A DNA stretch of 64,000 bases, taken from Apostichopus japonicus. Taxonomy: Eukaryota; Echinodermata; Holothuroidea; Aspidochirotida; Stichopodidae. The DNA is taken from positions 10,697,264 to 10,761,263 of the forward strand of contig NC_092583.1 in the NCBI RefSeq assembly GCF_037975245.1, read 5' to 3'. Below, in pieces: positions 37,101-47,689 of this stretch. A program made the translations under genes and the position numbers. The first letter of the stretch is position 1; every line of letters starts with the position of its first letter. The notes beneath the pieces were generated by a model. It was not told where the DNA came from, did no database searches, and worked only from the letters and a program-made list of their open reading frames with translations.

Positions 37101-37404
37101 ACTTCCCCTCGACATACGGTCGGGGTTGGTATGGGATGGGGTTGGGGTGGGGAGGGGAAGGTTGGGATAGGATGTCCTCTGGAAACCTTTTGCGCATGTC
37201 ACTGGCCTATTATACAGAAACGATCATAATTAAAATATCACCCAATATTATGCATATAATCTAATGTCTTATCTGAAAGGAAATATAACGAATCTTTGAC
37301 CTTTTGACGTGGTTAATTGCATGGCGCCATGTTTGGTGTAACTGCAGTTAGATTATCAGTACTATTGGGCAATACAGGCAATGGAGGCTTCCGTGAATCC
37401 GTGG
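34187..37404. other. No recognised gene; upstream of the inhibitor gene
   Basis: The promoter of the minus-strand inhibitor gene should lie just right of 34186, but I see no clear TATA/Inr to nominate. Simple sequence includes a (CG)n run near 35598-35616, a (GT)n-G run at 35791-35830, and GA-rich sequence near 36727-36762. Confidence 0.4.
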
Positions 37405-37429
37405 TATATATATATATATATATATATAT
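37405..37429. repeat. (TA)n microsatellite
   Basis: Pure TA dinucleotides just before the tRNA-derived repeat at 37461. Confidence 0.9.
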
Positions 37430-37460
37430 TAGACAACGGAAACCCCCAGTGCCTACAGTG

Positions 37461-37750
37461 GAATTACGACCTTCCTTACCGGTTTAGAACCTCTGGACAT
37501 ACAATCAACGTCCATGGCCTAGTTGGTTAGGGTGTCTGCGTACAAAGCGGGAGGCCCGGGTTCGAATCCCGGTGGAGGCTGGAAGTTTTTCACTGTTCTT
37601 GATTTTCCAACTCATTACGATTTTCATTTATATATATTCATTTGCCTTTGTCGTTTACCTCCATTTCATTAACATAAAGTCTGTTCAAAATATCTCTTTC
37701 GAGATCCGGCTTTAGGAATCACAAATGATTTTCGAGTTGGTTAGCATCAT
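37461..37750 (+). mobile_element. tRNA-derived composite SINE (family A), copy 1
   Basis: A-box-like TGGCCTAGTTGG at 37515-37526 and B box GGGTTCGAATCCC at 37558-37570 define a tRNA-like head. The 5' leader (AATTACGACCTTCCTTACCG) and the 3' body (TTTTTCACTGTTCTTGATTT) are shared with the minus-strand copy near 41.3 kb. The part after 37675 (CTCTTTCGAGATCCGGC ... TTCGAGTTGGTTAGCA) matches 41530-41620 inverted. The stems do not fold as a real tRNA gene. Confidence 0.75.
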
Positions 37751-37756
37751 GTATAG

Positions 37757-37760
<4 letters not shown>

Positions 37761-37842
<82 letters not shown>
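37761..37842. repeat. (TA)n microsatellite
   Basis: About 80 bp of pure TA, abutting the 3' end of the family A SINE copy 1. Confidence 0.95.
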
Positions 37843-37843
<1 letters not shown>

Positions 37844-38142
37844 TATATATGCATATAAAAGTCCATTGAACCAGGAAATGTACTTATCTCAACGTAATCC
37901 GTTCAAGCAAATCATATCGAGGGCGCTCTGTAGGTTTACATGTATTGGACAATCTTTGTACTCGGAACAATACGAAATACCTACGAATCAACGCCAGCAA
38001 ACCAGAACAATTGTATTTGTATAAAAACACATGTCATTGTAGGTCAAAGTTAGTTAGTTGCTCATATTCAATAGAGGGGTCTTTGTCTCTGCAACCCTTT
38101 TGAAGTTATTTCGGTCACGAAGAAGCAAGTTCGGCGTTTGAG

Positions 38143-38358
38143 CCTTTAACGTAGACCAAAGCTATGCTATATTGTCTAATGTTTATAACAATATAAACGA
38201 AGAGATGCTGACTAAAACCAACAGAAATATTCTGTTATTAACGAATCACACCTTTAACGTAGACCAAAGCTATGCTATATTGTCTAATGTTTATAACAAT
38301 ATAAACGAAGAGATGCTGACTAAAACCAACAGAAATATTCTGTTATTAACGAATCACA
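38143..38358 (+). repeat. Exact 108-bp tandem duplication
   Basis: The segment starting CCTTTAACGTAGACCAAAGC at 38143 is repeated base for base from 38251. I see no mismatch over 108 bp. 108 is a multiple of three, so overlapping frames persist, but there is no sign of coding. Confidence 0.92.
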
Positions 38359-41040
38359 CCTGTTTCGGACGTGACAGAGAATACACAGAGTCCTGGAGGC
38401 TGATAGGTCAAATTGAACAACATGTTAACGTTTTTGTATCCTCGCTTAGTTAGCGAAATTTTACGAAAATTAATGTAACGAATACACGTAGATATATGTC
38501 TATCACTGCAAATGTATACCCTCCGGTGTATTAGAAACTGCTTGGTCGATTTCCTGGCCCTGGTTTATCATCATCCAAAACACGTAATATATGCCATACA
38601 CGGCCATAGTGTATACTGCCATGCCACAATAATAACGATTCAAGTACATAGGTTGCAAGGGCTGAAGTAGTACAGATAACGCCGAGTCGTTGCGGATAAA
38701 TACGATTAACGTTTTGTTGCTTGCAGCTTTTTTGCAGGATGTTGTTAACCTAAATGCGTTCAAATGTTATCTGCCTTGTTCAATTCAAGATTAACGAACC
38801 AAAGTAGAGAATTCTACGTATTGCTTTGAAGAAGTATGCTACGCAGGGAAATCTATTTTATTTACATGTGCAGAATTATCTGTTCGCCGCCACAATTCTT
38901 TGCAAATCCGAGTCTGGATTGTTTGCCTGCGTAGCCAACCTGTGAATTTGAGATTGTTATGAAGAGTGTATGTTCAGCAGGCATTCACCAGCTAGCCATG
39001 TAGACGATGGATCGGGCTAGTAATCACAATATTGTAGGGCGCATGCGCACTACAATAATTTAATGATATTGTTATCGTCATACTGCACCGTACCGACAAT
39101 TATTGTGGCGCCATGTTCTTTGTTCACCTTACATGGGCAACCATTTCAAACCTAAAACTGACATAAAAAGGACTTCCTTGACACCACTATTCATTGCAAA
39201 GCTATTACGTTCTGCTTACATATATTGACGGCCCGCACGCAAGAATATCATGACAAGAATATAATGACATAGCAGTCGTGATATACCACGTAGAAACTAT
39301 GTTGAGTTATAACCAGGAAATATAACCAGGGAGTTGTTATGGAATAACAACTCCTGGTATAGATTGATTCGGTTATCAAGAAACCTTCTTGATTAGTCTT
39401 TTATCAGCTTACTTGCTTCGATAATTTTGTGGGTCAGATAAATGAAAAAGATGAAAAAAAAATCATATAGTAATATACTTGATATTATAGAAGGTTAAGC
39501 CTCCAATGAGAAATTTAGTAATCAAAGTGAAGACATTACCTAGAAATTGAGAACAGTAAACTGCACAGAGCACCAAAAAAAAGAAAAGAAAGAAGAATGA
39601 AAGAAACATGGTTGAGGGTCAGTATTTTCGTAAAGATATTAACATAGCCTATGACAAATATTTGGACAGACCCAGTTAAGGAAAGTTAACGAAAGATATA
39701 TATTTCACACCCTTATTTTGACCAGTTTAAGAAAATTAATTTAACGACCAATAAAATTGTCTTTGTTTTTTTGTGATCACAATATTTGATAAAAATATAT
39801 AGGTACATTACCATGAAAATCTTATTAAAATCTAAAACACTGTAACATTAAAACCAAAGCACAAATTCCCATTAAATGAGCTCATAAACGTTTAAAAGCT
39901 GCCAATTTATAGAGCTAGCAGTCATGCGCATATTACAAATTCTGAGTAAGAGAGATAAAAAGTTACGAAAAAAAATAACGAAATGGCTCTTTAACGAGAA
40001 ATGAGTATTTAAATTGGCGTAACATTATCTGATAAAGACATCATAAGCGTGATCATGTGAAACGCTTAGGCCTTACTTCATTAGTCATTTGTGACTGTTT
40101 GTGGTGGGGTTAATAAATTCCTTTGTCTAAAGTTGCTAGCCTTTTAATTTACTAATATCTCTGGTATTTTCAGACTTAGTTAAAAAATGATAACGGAAGT
40201 GACTGTGGTATTACGTCACTATTACCGTAGCGACCAAAGTATTGTAAACTCCTACATAAGAAAAAACTGGAAAGACAGAAAGAAAGCAAAAAGAAAAGAA
40301 AAAAAAAAGACCGATTTTAATTCGAGGTCGCAGCTTTGTTTTGGTACCTATAGTCTTAGCATTGTTTTGAATTGTGTTCGTACAATAATGTCTGTAAGCG
40401 ATAAATCAGTTTGAGTCAAATATTTGGATATACCATATGCATCATAAAAGGTATAGAGAATTCGTGTTTGTTTCCTTTGATTAATTTCAATGGCCGAAAT
40501 ATAATGCTTTTATCGTTATATCGTGCTCAGGTATGGTCATGGTGTTCACATTATATCAATGTGTACCATCAGGTAACACTTTGACGCCCAATTGAATAGT
40601 ATAGTCTGATTCGTGTTTCAACTGTCAAGTATATAGTCTCAACCTCAATCTGTTTTTGTTTTGAGGTTGAAACCATAGAGATCGCTTTGGAAATATTTCA
40701 GCTGGCCTTTGAAAAGAAGCGAATATTTATACATTTTATGAAGCAACTTATCATTTCGTATGTAAGAGAAAATGACCACGTTTACACCACACACTGGGTC
40801 TAAAACAAACTGTGGCGTTTGTTGATTTGTAGTGATTATGGGCGATGCGGGTGCATGTATGTGTTTAATAGCTTTGAATACTATGTGATACCTATTCCGC
40901 GATTACTATACGGAATGAACAAAATAAAAACCCGGATGGAATTTAAACTCGTTTTCACTGGGCGTAGCTCAGAATTTTGCTTTTGCTTTTAGGGGGCCCA
41001 ATGGTTTCTTTAGAGCGAGGGGCAGTCATCATGTTTTTCC
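38359..41040. other. No recognised gene
   Basis: AT-rich sequence. It includes the hairpin at 39323-39360 and a G-rich patch near 40990. No supported exon or RNA gene. Confidence 0.4.
39323..39360. repeat. Short hairpin, sibling of 17198-17229
   Basis: AACCAGGGAGTTGTTAT is followed after GGA by ATAACAACTCCTGGT, an almost perfect inverted repeat. It has the same sequence and layout as the hairpin near 17.2 kb. Confidence 0.65.
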
Positions 41041-41078
41041 CCCAAATAAAATTTGGGGAAATTTGGGGAGAGATGATG

Positions 41079-41299
<221 letters not shown>

Positions 41300-41302
41300 A
41301 AA

Positions 41303-41650
41303 CGATGATGAGTTTGAATATCCAGAACAGTGAAAAACATAGACTCCAACGGGATTCGAACCCGGGCCTTCCGCTTAATATGCGGACAACATTACCAACT
41401 AGGCCATGAACACTGGTTGTATGTCCAGAGGTTTGAAACCAATAAGGAAGGTCGTAATTCTAATGTAGACATTTGTTACCTGTATCGAACAATGCTAGTT
41501 CTGTTTGGTGACATATTTTGCCTTGCTTAGAGATCAATCATAGTGCTAACCAACTCGAAATGTTTTGTGAATCCTTCGGCTGGGTCTCGAAAGAGATACT
41601 TTGAACATACTCTGTTAAATGAAATGGATATAACGAAAAGCGGAATTAAT
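41303..41650 (-). mobile_element. tRNA-derived composite SINE (family A), copy 2
   Basis: On the minus strand, TTCATGGCCTAGTTGG and CCCGGGTTCGAATCCCG mark the A and B boxes, followed by TTTTTCACTGTTCTGGATAT. The leader AATTACGACCTTCCTTATTG matches copy 1. The part at 41530-41650 carries the CTCTTTCGAGACC...TTCGAGTTGGTTAGCAC module found downstream of the head in copy 1. Here it lies upstream of the head, which implies a tandem or dimeric origin. Confidence 0.75.
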
Positions 41651-41662
41651 GTTTATATAATT

Positions 41663-41722
41663 GAGTCGGTAATGAGTTGGAAAATCCAAAACAGTGAAAT
41701 TACATCCATGCACTTTCCATCA

Positions 41723-41803
<81 letters not shown>

Positions 41804-41900
41804 TAAAAAAATGTATATATACATACATATATGTGTATATGAGTCGGTAATGAGTTGGAAAATCCAAAACAGTGAAATTACATCCATGCACTTTCCATCA

Positions 41901-41993
<93 letters not shown>

Positions 41994-42030
41994 TAAAAAA
42001 ATGTATATATACATACATATATGTGTATAT
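41663..42030 (+). repeat. Tandem duplication (178 bp period) of a SINE 3' end plus (TA)n
   Basis: GAGTCGGTAATGAGTTGGAA starts at 41663 and again at 41841. Each unit runs into CATCAGG(TA)n and ends ATGTATATATACATACATAT. The first part is the 3' body of family A SINE in minus orientation. The second unit has a longer TA tract. Confidence 0.88.
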
Positions 42031-43050
42031 GGGTGGGAAGGGGGGGGGGGTGCGGAGCTAAGCCCATTCCCTTAAATATTACCTACGTCACAGCACAGGT
42101 AACAGTGATATAGTGCCATTAAAAGCATGATAAATCACAGCCTACAGTGTCTGGAAGAGTCTTCTCTCATGAAAGGAGATTTCGATAACTAAAACAGTTA
42201 ACTTATGTATAATACAGCTGCAAAAAAAACGAAAATGATTGGAGTACAGCGCTATTTGATGGCGTTACCCACGTTCGTGCACTACTATGCTCCTATAAAC
42301 GAAATGCAGACCGTTGATTATTCACCCCATAATCATAACATGTACGTAGCCTATTACCTACTCTATTTCTCCCTAATATTATTTTTACAGCATCACTGAT
42401 TTGATATAAGACAAAAATGAATTAATATAAATAACATTCCGTCGCACTTAAAAAATTCAATGCTCTGCAGCTCCTGTTACTTTGCCGCGTTTTCTTTACG
42501 ATAGTTTGTCTTGGAGTCAATTAAATAGACATCGTGCTGGTGTTGCTAATTAATTTGATAAATGATATGACTCCGCATGATACTACCGTAAACCTGTGTT
42601 ACACAATAAAGCAAAACATTGCAACGAGTCCGTCATCAATCACACACCGTCATATATATTTCAATACGTAAATCGACGAATTTGTGCACGTTGTTTTTTT
42701 GGGTGTTTGTGGTGGGGTGGTTGGGGCAGTGATTGGGATAAAATTCCAGTTGTAATACAGTCTACGCCAAACTGCACTTGTTCCAAATTGACCTGAATTA
42801 CGAAAAGAAAAAAATAGAAAGAAAAGAAAACTAAAAACATTACAACAAAAATCCTTTTCTGTCCCTAGCAAACGTTTTTTCAAGGGCAACAACTGAATAC
42901 ATTGTTTGGCTATCAATCAATTTATTTACATGTAAACTGTACTGCCGTTGATAAAGTGACTTGGAAATTTTTGAAAATGCTAGCAACGACGTACTTACTA
43001 TATAACAATATATCTGCAGGTATTTACCCGGCGTTCACCGTGGCTCTCTC
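42031..43050. other. No recognised gene
   Basis: Begins with a G11 run and continues AT-rich. No exon, RNA gene or repeat of note was seen. Confidence 0.4.
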
Positions 43051-43820
43051 TCTATATAGTTTTGTGTCAAATGTACAAAACCTACATTAACGGTGACATA
43101 TGTTCACATGAAACGTCTGTATAGTTTTGTGTCCAAATTATAGTCTCTACATTGGCTGTGACATATGTTCACATGCATCGTCTATATAGTTTTGTGTTAT
43201 AGGTCCTGCATTAGCGGTGACCTATATTTACATGACACGTCAATATAGTTTTGTATCAAATTTATAGGCCCTTCATTAGCGGTGACATATGTTCACATGA
43301 AACGTCCGTATAGTTTTGTGTCAAATTTATAGGCTCTACATTAGCGGTGACTTATGTTCACATGCATCGTCTATATAATTTTGTGTCAAATGTATAGGCC
43401 CTGCAATAGTGGTGACATATGTTCACATGAAACATCTATATAGTTTTGTGTCAATTGTACAGACTCTAAATTAACGGTGACTTATGTTCACAGCATCGTC
43501 TATATAGTTTTCTGTCAAATGTATAGGCCCTGCATTAGCGGTGACCTATGTTCACATGAAACGTCTGTATAGTTTTTTGTCAAATTTCTAGGCTCTACAT
43601 TAGCGGTGACTTATGTTCACATGCATCGTCTATATAGTTTTGTGTCAAATGTATAGGCTCTACTGTTCTTATGAAACGTCGCTATAGTTTTGTGTCAAAT
43701 GTACAGGCCCTACATTAGCGGTGACTTGCGGTGACATGCGGTGACATGCAACGTCGCTATAGTTTTGTGTGAAATGTATAGGATCTACATTAGCGGTGAC
43801 CTATGTTCACATACAACCGT
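43051..43820 (+). repeat. Minisatellite, about 66-bp unit, about 12 copies
   Basis: Units read TATAGTTTTGTGTCAAATGT, ATAGGCCCTACATTAGCGG, TGACATATGTTCACATGAAA, CGTC. They differ by scattered substitutions and a few deletions (one near 43660 is shortened, one near 43735 has GGTGACATGC duplicated). It ends about 2.2 kb upstream of the first receptor gene. Confidence 0.92.
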
Positions 43821-44119
43821 CTTGTCAGATATTCATCGTGAATTCCGTTTGTATTAGCTGTTTGCAATATATTCACAATCAGCAGTTTCTGTATGAGTTG
43901 TTCTCAATGCAGTGCTTTGTTTTGCGCCAGACAGTTACGTGTGAACTGCTCCCTTGTCACAAAGTCATAAAAACCAATTGTGTGCTGAATTTTGAATGAT
44001 AGGTGCAGGAAATAATGCAAACATTACGTACTCGTGGTAGTGCTTATTGAGCCTTGTTCTCGTACTTATACACATACACATATCATGGAAAAAATCTACC
44101 TAGTACTCCTGGTATGCCA

Positions 44120-44520
44120 GTGTCCTTTACCAATGCTAGTGTCCTGTACTCATGCTAACGTCCTGTACTCATGCTAACGTCCTGTAGGCTACTCTTGTTA
44201 GTGTCCTGTGCTCATGCTAGTGTAATGTACCCATGGTAGTGTCCTGTACTGATGCTTTTGTCATGTGCTCATGTGCTTTATTCATGATAGTGTTCTGTAC
44301 TCATGCTAGTGTCATGTACTCATGCTAGTGTCCTGTACTCATGCTAGTTTTCTGTACTGAAGCTAGTGTACTTTATTCATGCTAGTGTCCTGTGATCATG
44401 CTAGTGTCCTGTGCTCATGCTATGTCCTGTACTCATGCTAACGCCCTGTACTCTTGCTAGTGTCCTGTTATCATGGTAGTGTCCTGTACTCATGCTAGTG
44501 TCCTGTACTCATGCTTGTGT
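44120..44520 (+). repeat. Minisatellite, 19-bp unit CATGCTAGTGTCCTGTACT
   Basis: About 20 head-to-tail units with substitutions (TGTGCT, ACGTCCTG) and occasional shortened units. Confidence 0.92.
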
Positions 44521-46054
44521 AATCTTACCACAACTCTGGTTCGTAATATGTTTATTAACTTACCAGATGTTAACAATATGATTCTCATTCGTTTAAGATC
44601 TTCAAAATGACTGTCCACCGTCACAGAACTCCATAATGTTTCTATACATCCTGTCATGTGTTCACGGTGATCATAAACCTATCACAATGGATATAATCTG
44701 AGTATGGTATTCACCCTGATCTGCTGTGACCGATATTGACAGTGACTGTCTTTCAGATCTGCACAACAACCTATAGTCTGCATCTTATTGTTTTGCGTAC
44801 ACAATTCCGTGTCAGGTGTGAACACAGTGCATAGTTCATATTCATTTCAGATGCCCAAAACTACTCTGTTCCGTGTCAGATATTCACAGTGACCTATACT
44901 CTAGTTATCAGATGTTCAATGCTATGATCAAGCATTGCACAACTACATGCACCCTCGACAAAGTATACTTCATTGTCTTAAAATGATATCTTGTCAGATT
45001 TGTAATATTACAGTATGACTAACAATGTACGACCATATTGGATGTTATCCAATTCGTTCCCAGGTTAACCCTTTTTCCAGTTCCATTTTTCCAGGTTGTT
45101 TCTGTATATATGTAACTTCTGTTTACAATCACTCTATGATGAGTCAGATATATAGGTTCATTTATTAGTCTCCATTGTTAATTGTCTCACTGCTCTTGTT
45201 TTGGCTATTCATTATAGTCAAGTCATTCTCTATTCATCCTTTAATTCTTTTAATTAACTCGTCTTTCTGCTCGCCCCCCACCCCTACCATGTACCTCTGA
45301 ATGAAATCCCTCTAGCCATCGATACCATTGTCTGACACTCTATACATTCATTTATGCAATCTATGCGATCACCACGCTATGCATTTACCTACACAGTCTT
45401 CTTGTAGAGGAAAAACAGTTTGTCAATAAATTTTCTCTGCTTAGAATAAAGGGCATGGAAAAATTCCTTTTGAAGGTACAATTGCCCATTATGCCATTTA
45501 GCGGTCTAAGATTTCCTTCAATATAAAGGTGGTTCCTTCTTGTAAAAAAAATGCTAACCCACGACTTACGAGAAAATCAAACATGTGCACAAAGGGATAT
45601 AATTTGTACACAAAATCCGTTTCGTAAGGTATCACTTAGGGGAAATTTCTGGTTCAGTGATTTCAGTCTATATTCAATCTTGCAGTTTTGAAATGAAAAC
45701 TGCAAATATGCTTATACTTAACGCGTTATGACTCATAAAAAGGAAGTAGTTGCTACAGAGAGGTGTTAATATGTACGCATTTGCCTATATGTCATTTGAC
45801 GTATAAGCGACTATTTTATGGTTTTTTGTAGCTGCTTCGGATACATTACCAGCAATTTGAGTAATCCACTTCATGTTATCCACTTTAATTATTATATTGT
45901 CTTCTTTCAGCGATGTGCAGCCATTTAAGTTCATTGTTGCAGGTGTGAATACTCCATCAAGAATCTCTGTATTTTACGATCACTGGAAAAAAAAGTTTGT
46001 GCATATTTACAACAACAGATTATTCCTTGTTTCAACGCTAACTTAATTGCAAGA
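44521..46054. other. Upstream region of receptor copy 1
   Basis: Contains old, degenerate phrases related to the minisatellite (CCGTGTCAGATATTCACAGTGACCT). The part after about 45590 includes TTTCTGGTTCAGTGATTTCA, matching upstream sequence of copies 2 and 3 (GGTTCAGTGAATTCATTTTT). A 5'UTR exon is plausible here but not defined. A possible acceptor TAATTGCAAG ends immediately before the ATG. Confidence 0.45.
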
Positions 46055-47689
46055 ATGCATTGTATTCGAGGATCGTTGGTTTTCTATGTGCTGCTGGTCT
46101 TTGAGAGTCATTGTTCTGCGCAGACAGTGTCTCTGTTTACGAGATTCAACGACATTGTATTAGCTGGAGAATCGATATCACTCATATGTTCAGTGTCAGA
46201 CTCGAAACCAGAAGATGACATCATCATGGTGATAACAGATGAAACGGGACAACCGTTTGAATCAGGTTCGGTTGGACTGGAGGTTGATGCTACAGTTTAT
46301 ACCGAACAAACTACTCCAATTATAATTAGTACTAACCAGACATTCTTTTGCAACGTAACTTGGTTAGACTTTACTACTTCCAAAAACCTGACAATATCAC
46401 CATTACCAATTAATGAGACATATTGTACTTCAAACTACACGGATGGTATCATTGTTGGACAATCGGTGAGTTTAACATGTTATAGTTCTACGTTAGTGGC
46501 CGGTTCCATCAGCTGGAGTTCAGCTGATACAACATTCGATCAAACGACAGACCTTGTAAGGACGATGACAGGATATAACAGTATAAATGTAGAACCATCT
46601 GTAAGTCAAAATGGCACTGTGTTTACATGTGAGAGTGATGACGTAGTACAAGCAAGCGACATAGAAAGATGTTCGATTGGTCCTATTAATGTTTACGGGG
46701 AACTGATTATTTTCATTGATCCAATCATTACTACAAATGATCCAGCTATATTGTATCCAGGACAAACAAAAAAATATACATGCTCATCTTTACCAACTTC
46801 ATCTGTGCAGTGGACCACTCCGAATAAACTGGAGGATTCTGGTATTGAGTTATCTGTGGTTGGAGCCATGATAACAGTAACTATCCCTAGCGATAGTAAC
46901 TTTACAGGTGATATAGATTTTGTTTGTTCTGGTCACATCCTTGACGAAATTACGAAAGCAAACTTAACTTTGGCCATCAGAAATACTAGGTCCACGATGG
47001 GCTCAACCCTATCATCCGAGAACAGTCTGTTATTCATAGTGATTGGCGCAGTAGGCGGTTTTGTCGTTATAACAACTGCTATAATTTTGTTTCTGGCCTG
47101 TCTGAAGTGTAAAAGAAATACATCTTCCGTCATCAAACCGGATCCGGATAATCCAAGAGTGATCATTGAACGCGAATATGACGTCGCTCCATTTGGTTCT
47201 GAAGGAAGACAAGTGTCTCCCGAGGGAAGCGTTAGTGATAACCATATGACCGGAAATAAACCATCCGCTGCAGAGGATACCCCAGGGTTGTACACCATGG
47301 TAGGTAAAGGTAGTGGTGGAAATGAGCAAATAAACGACACCACCTTGCCGCCACCATCCACAGTCAAGACAGACACTGGTGCGTCTTCACAAAAAGGCCA
47401 AGTAAATGACGGTTTTATTAAATCAGATGAAATTAATAAGGTACAACAGTACGGGAACGACGACTATTCAACGATACAGACAGATCGCATGTCTGTAATA
47501 TACGCTGCTCCGGATAAGAAGAGACAAAAGGTCGTCGATAATTCACGAAACGAGGAACTTGACGAGAGAGACGCGAGTCCAAGTTACGCAGTAGTAAATA
47601 AATCACGACGCAATGAAATTGAAATTGAAGAAGTGTTTGACGATGACGGTGATGACTCAGATGAGGATGATGACTTTTGGGAAACTTAG
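46055..47689 (+). CDS. Ig-domain type I membrane receptor with tyrosine-motif tail, copy 1 (544 aa)
   Basis: Single open exon. Residues 1 to about 22 are a signal peptide. Three Ig-like domains follow: D1 with C45 and C99; D2 with C142, W154 and C192 plus an extra C124/C206 pair; D3 with C243, W253 and C291. The C-to-W spacing of 10 to 12 in D2 and D3 is the Ig signature. Eight N-glycosylation sequons lie in the ectodomain. A hydrophobic helix at about 325-350 ends LKCKRN, a stop-transfer signal. The tail of about 190 residues carries Y375 (YDVA), Y413 (YTMV), Y466 (YGND, a Grb2-type YxN), Y471 (YSTI), Y483 (YAAP) and Y511 (YAVV), then an acidic run ending FWET. This suggests a phosphotyrosine-signalling surface receptor; ligand and function are unknown. 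No named family was recognised. First of three tandem paralogues. Confidence 0.9.
   Translation: MHCIRGSLVFYVLLVFESHCSAQTVSLFTRFNDIVLAGESISLICSVSDSKPEDDIIMVITDETGQPFESGSVGLEVDATVYTEQTTPIIISTNQTFFCNVTWLDFTTSKNLTISPLPINETYCTSNYTDGIIVGQSVSLTCYSSTLVAGSISWSSADTTFDQTTDLVRTMTGYNSINVEPSVSQNGTVFTCESDDVVQASDIERCSIGPINVYGELIIFIDPIITTNDPAILYPGQTKKYTCSSLPTSSVQWTTPNKLEDSGIELSVVGAMITVTIPSDSNFTGDIDFVCSGHILDEITKANLTLAIRNTRSTMGSTLSSENSLLFIVIGAVGGFVVITTAIILFLACLKCKRNTSSVIKPDPDNPRVIIEREYDVAPFGSEGRQVSPEGSVSDNHMTGNKPSAAEDTPGLYTMVGKGSGGNEQINDTTLPPPSTVKTDTGASSQKGQVNDGFIKSDEINKVQQYGNDDYSTIQTDRMSVIYAAPDKKRQKVVDNSRNEELDERDASPSYAVVNKSRRNEIEIEEVFDDDGDDSDEDDDFWET

Noticed and set aside
37508-37581. tRNA gene on the plus strand
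   Set aside because: A and B boxes are good, but acceptor and other stems do not pair, and a second copy with the same flanks exists at 41.4 kb; it is a SINE.
43051-43820. CRISPR-like array (repeats with spacers)
   Set aside because: Units are diverged head-to-tail minisatellite copies with no unique spacers, in an animal genome.
46933-47376. 147-aa minus-strand frame opposite receptor copy 1 (similar ones opposite copies 2 and 3)
   Set aside because: Antisense shadow of the receptor coding sequence; its recurrence in the paralogues follows from their homology.
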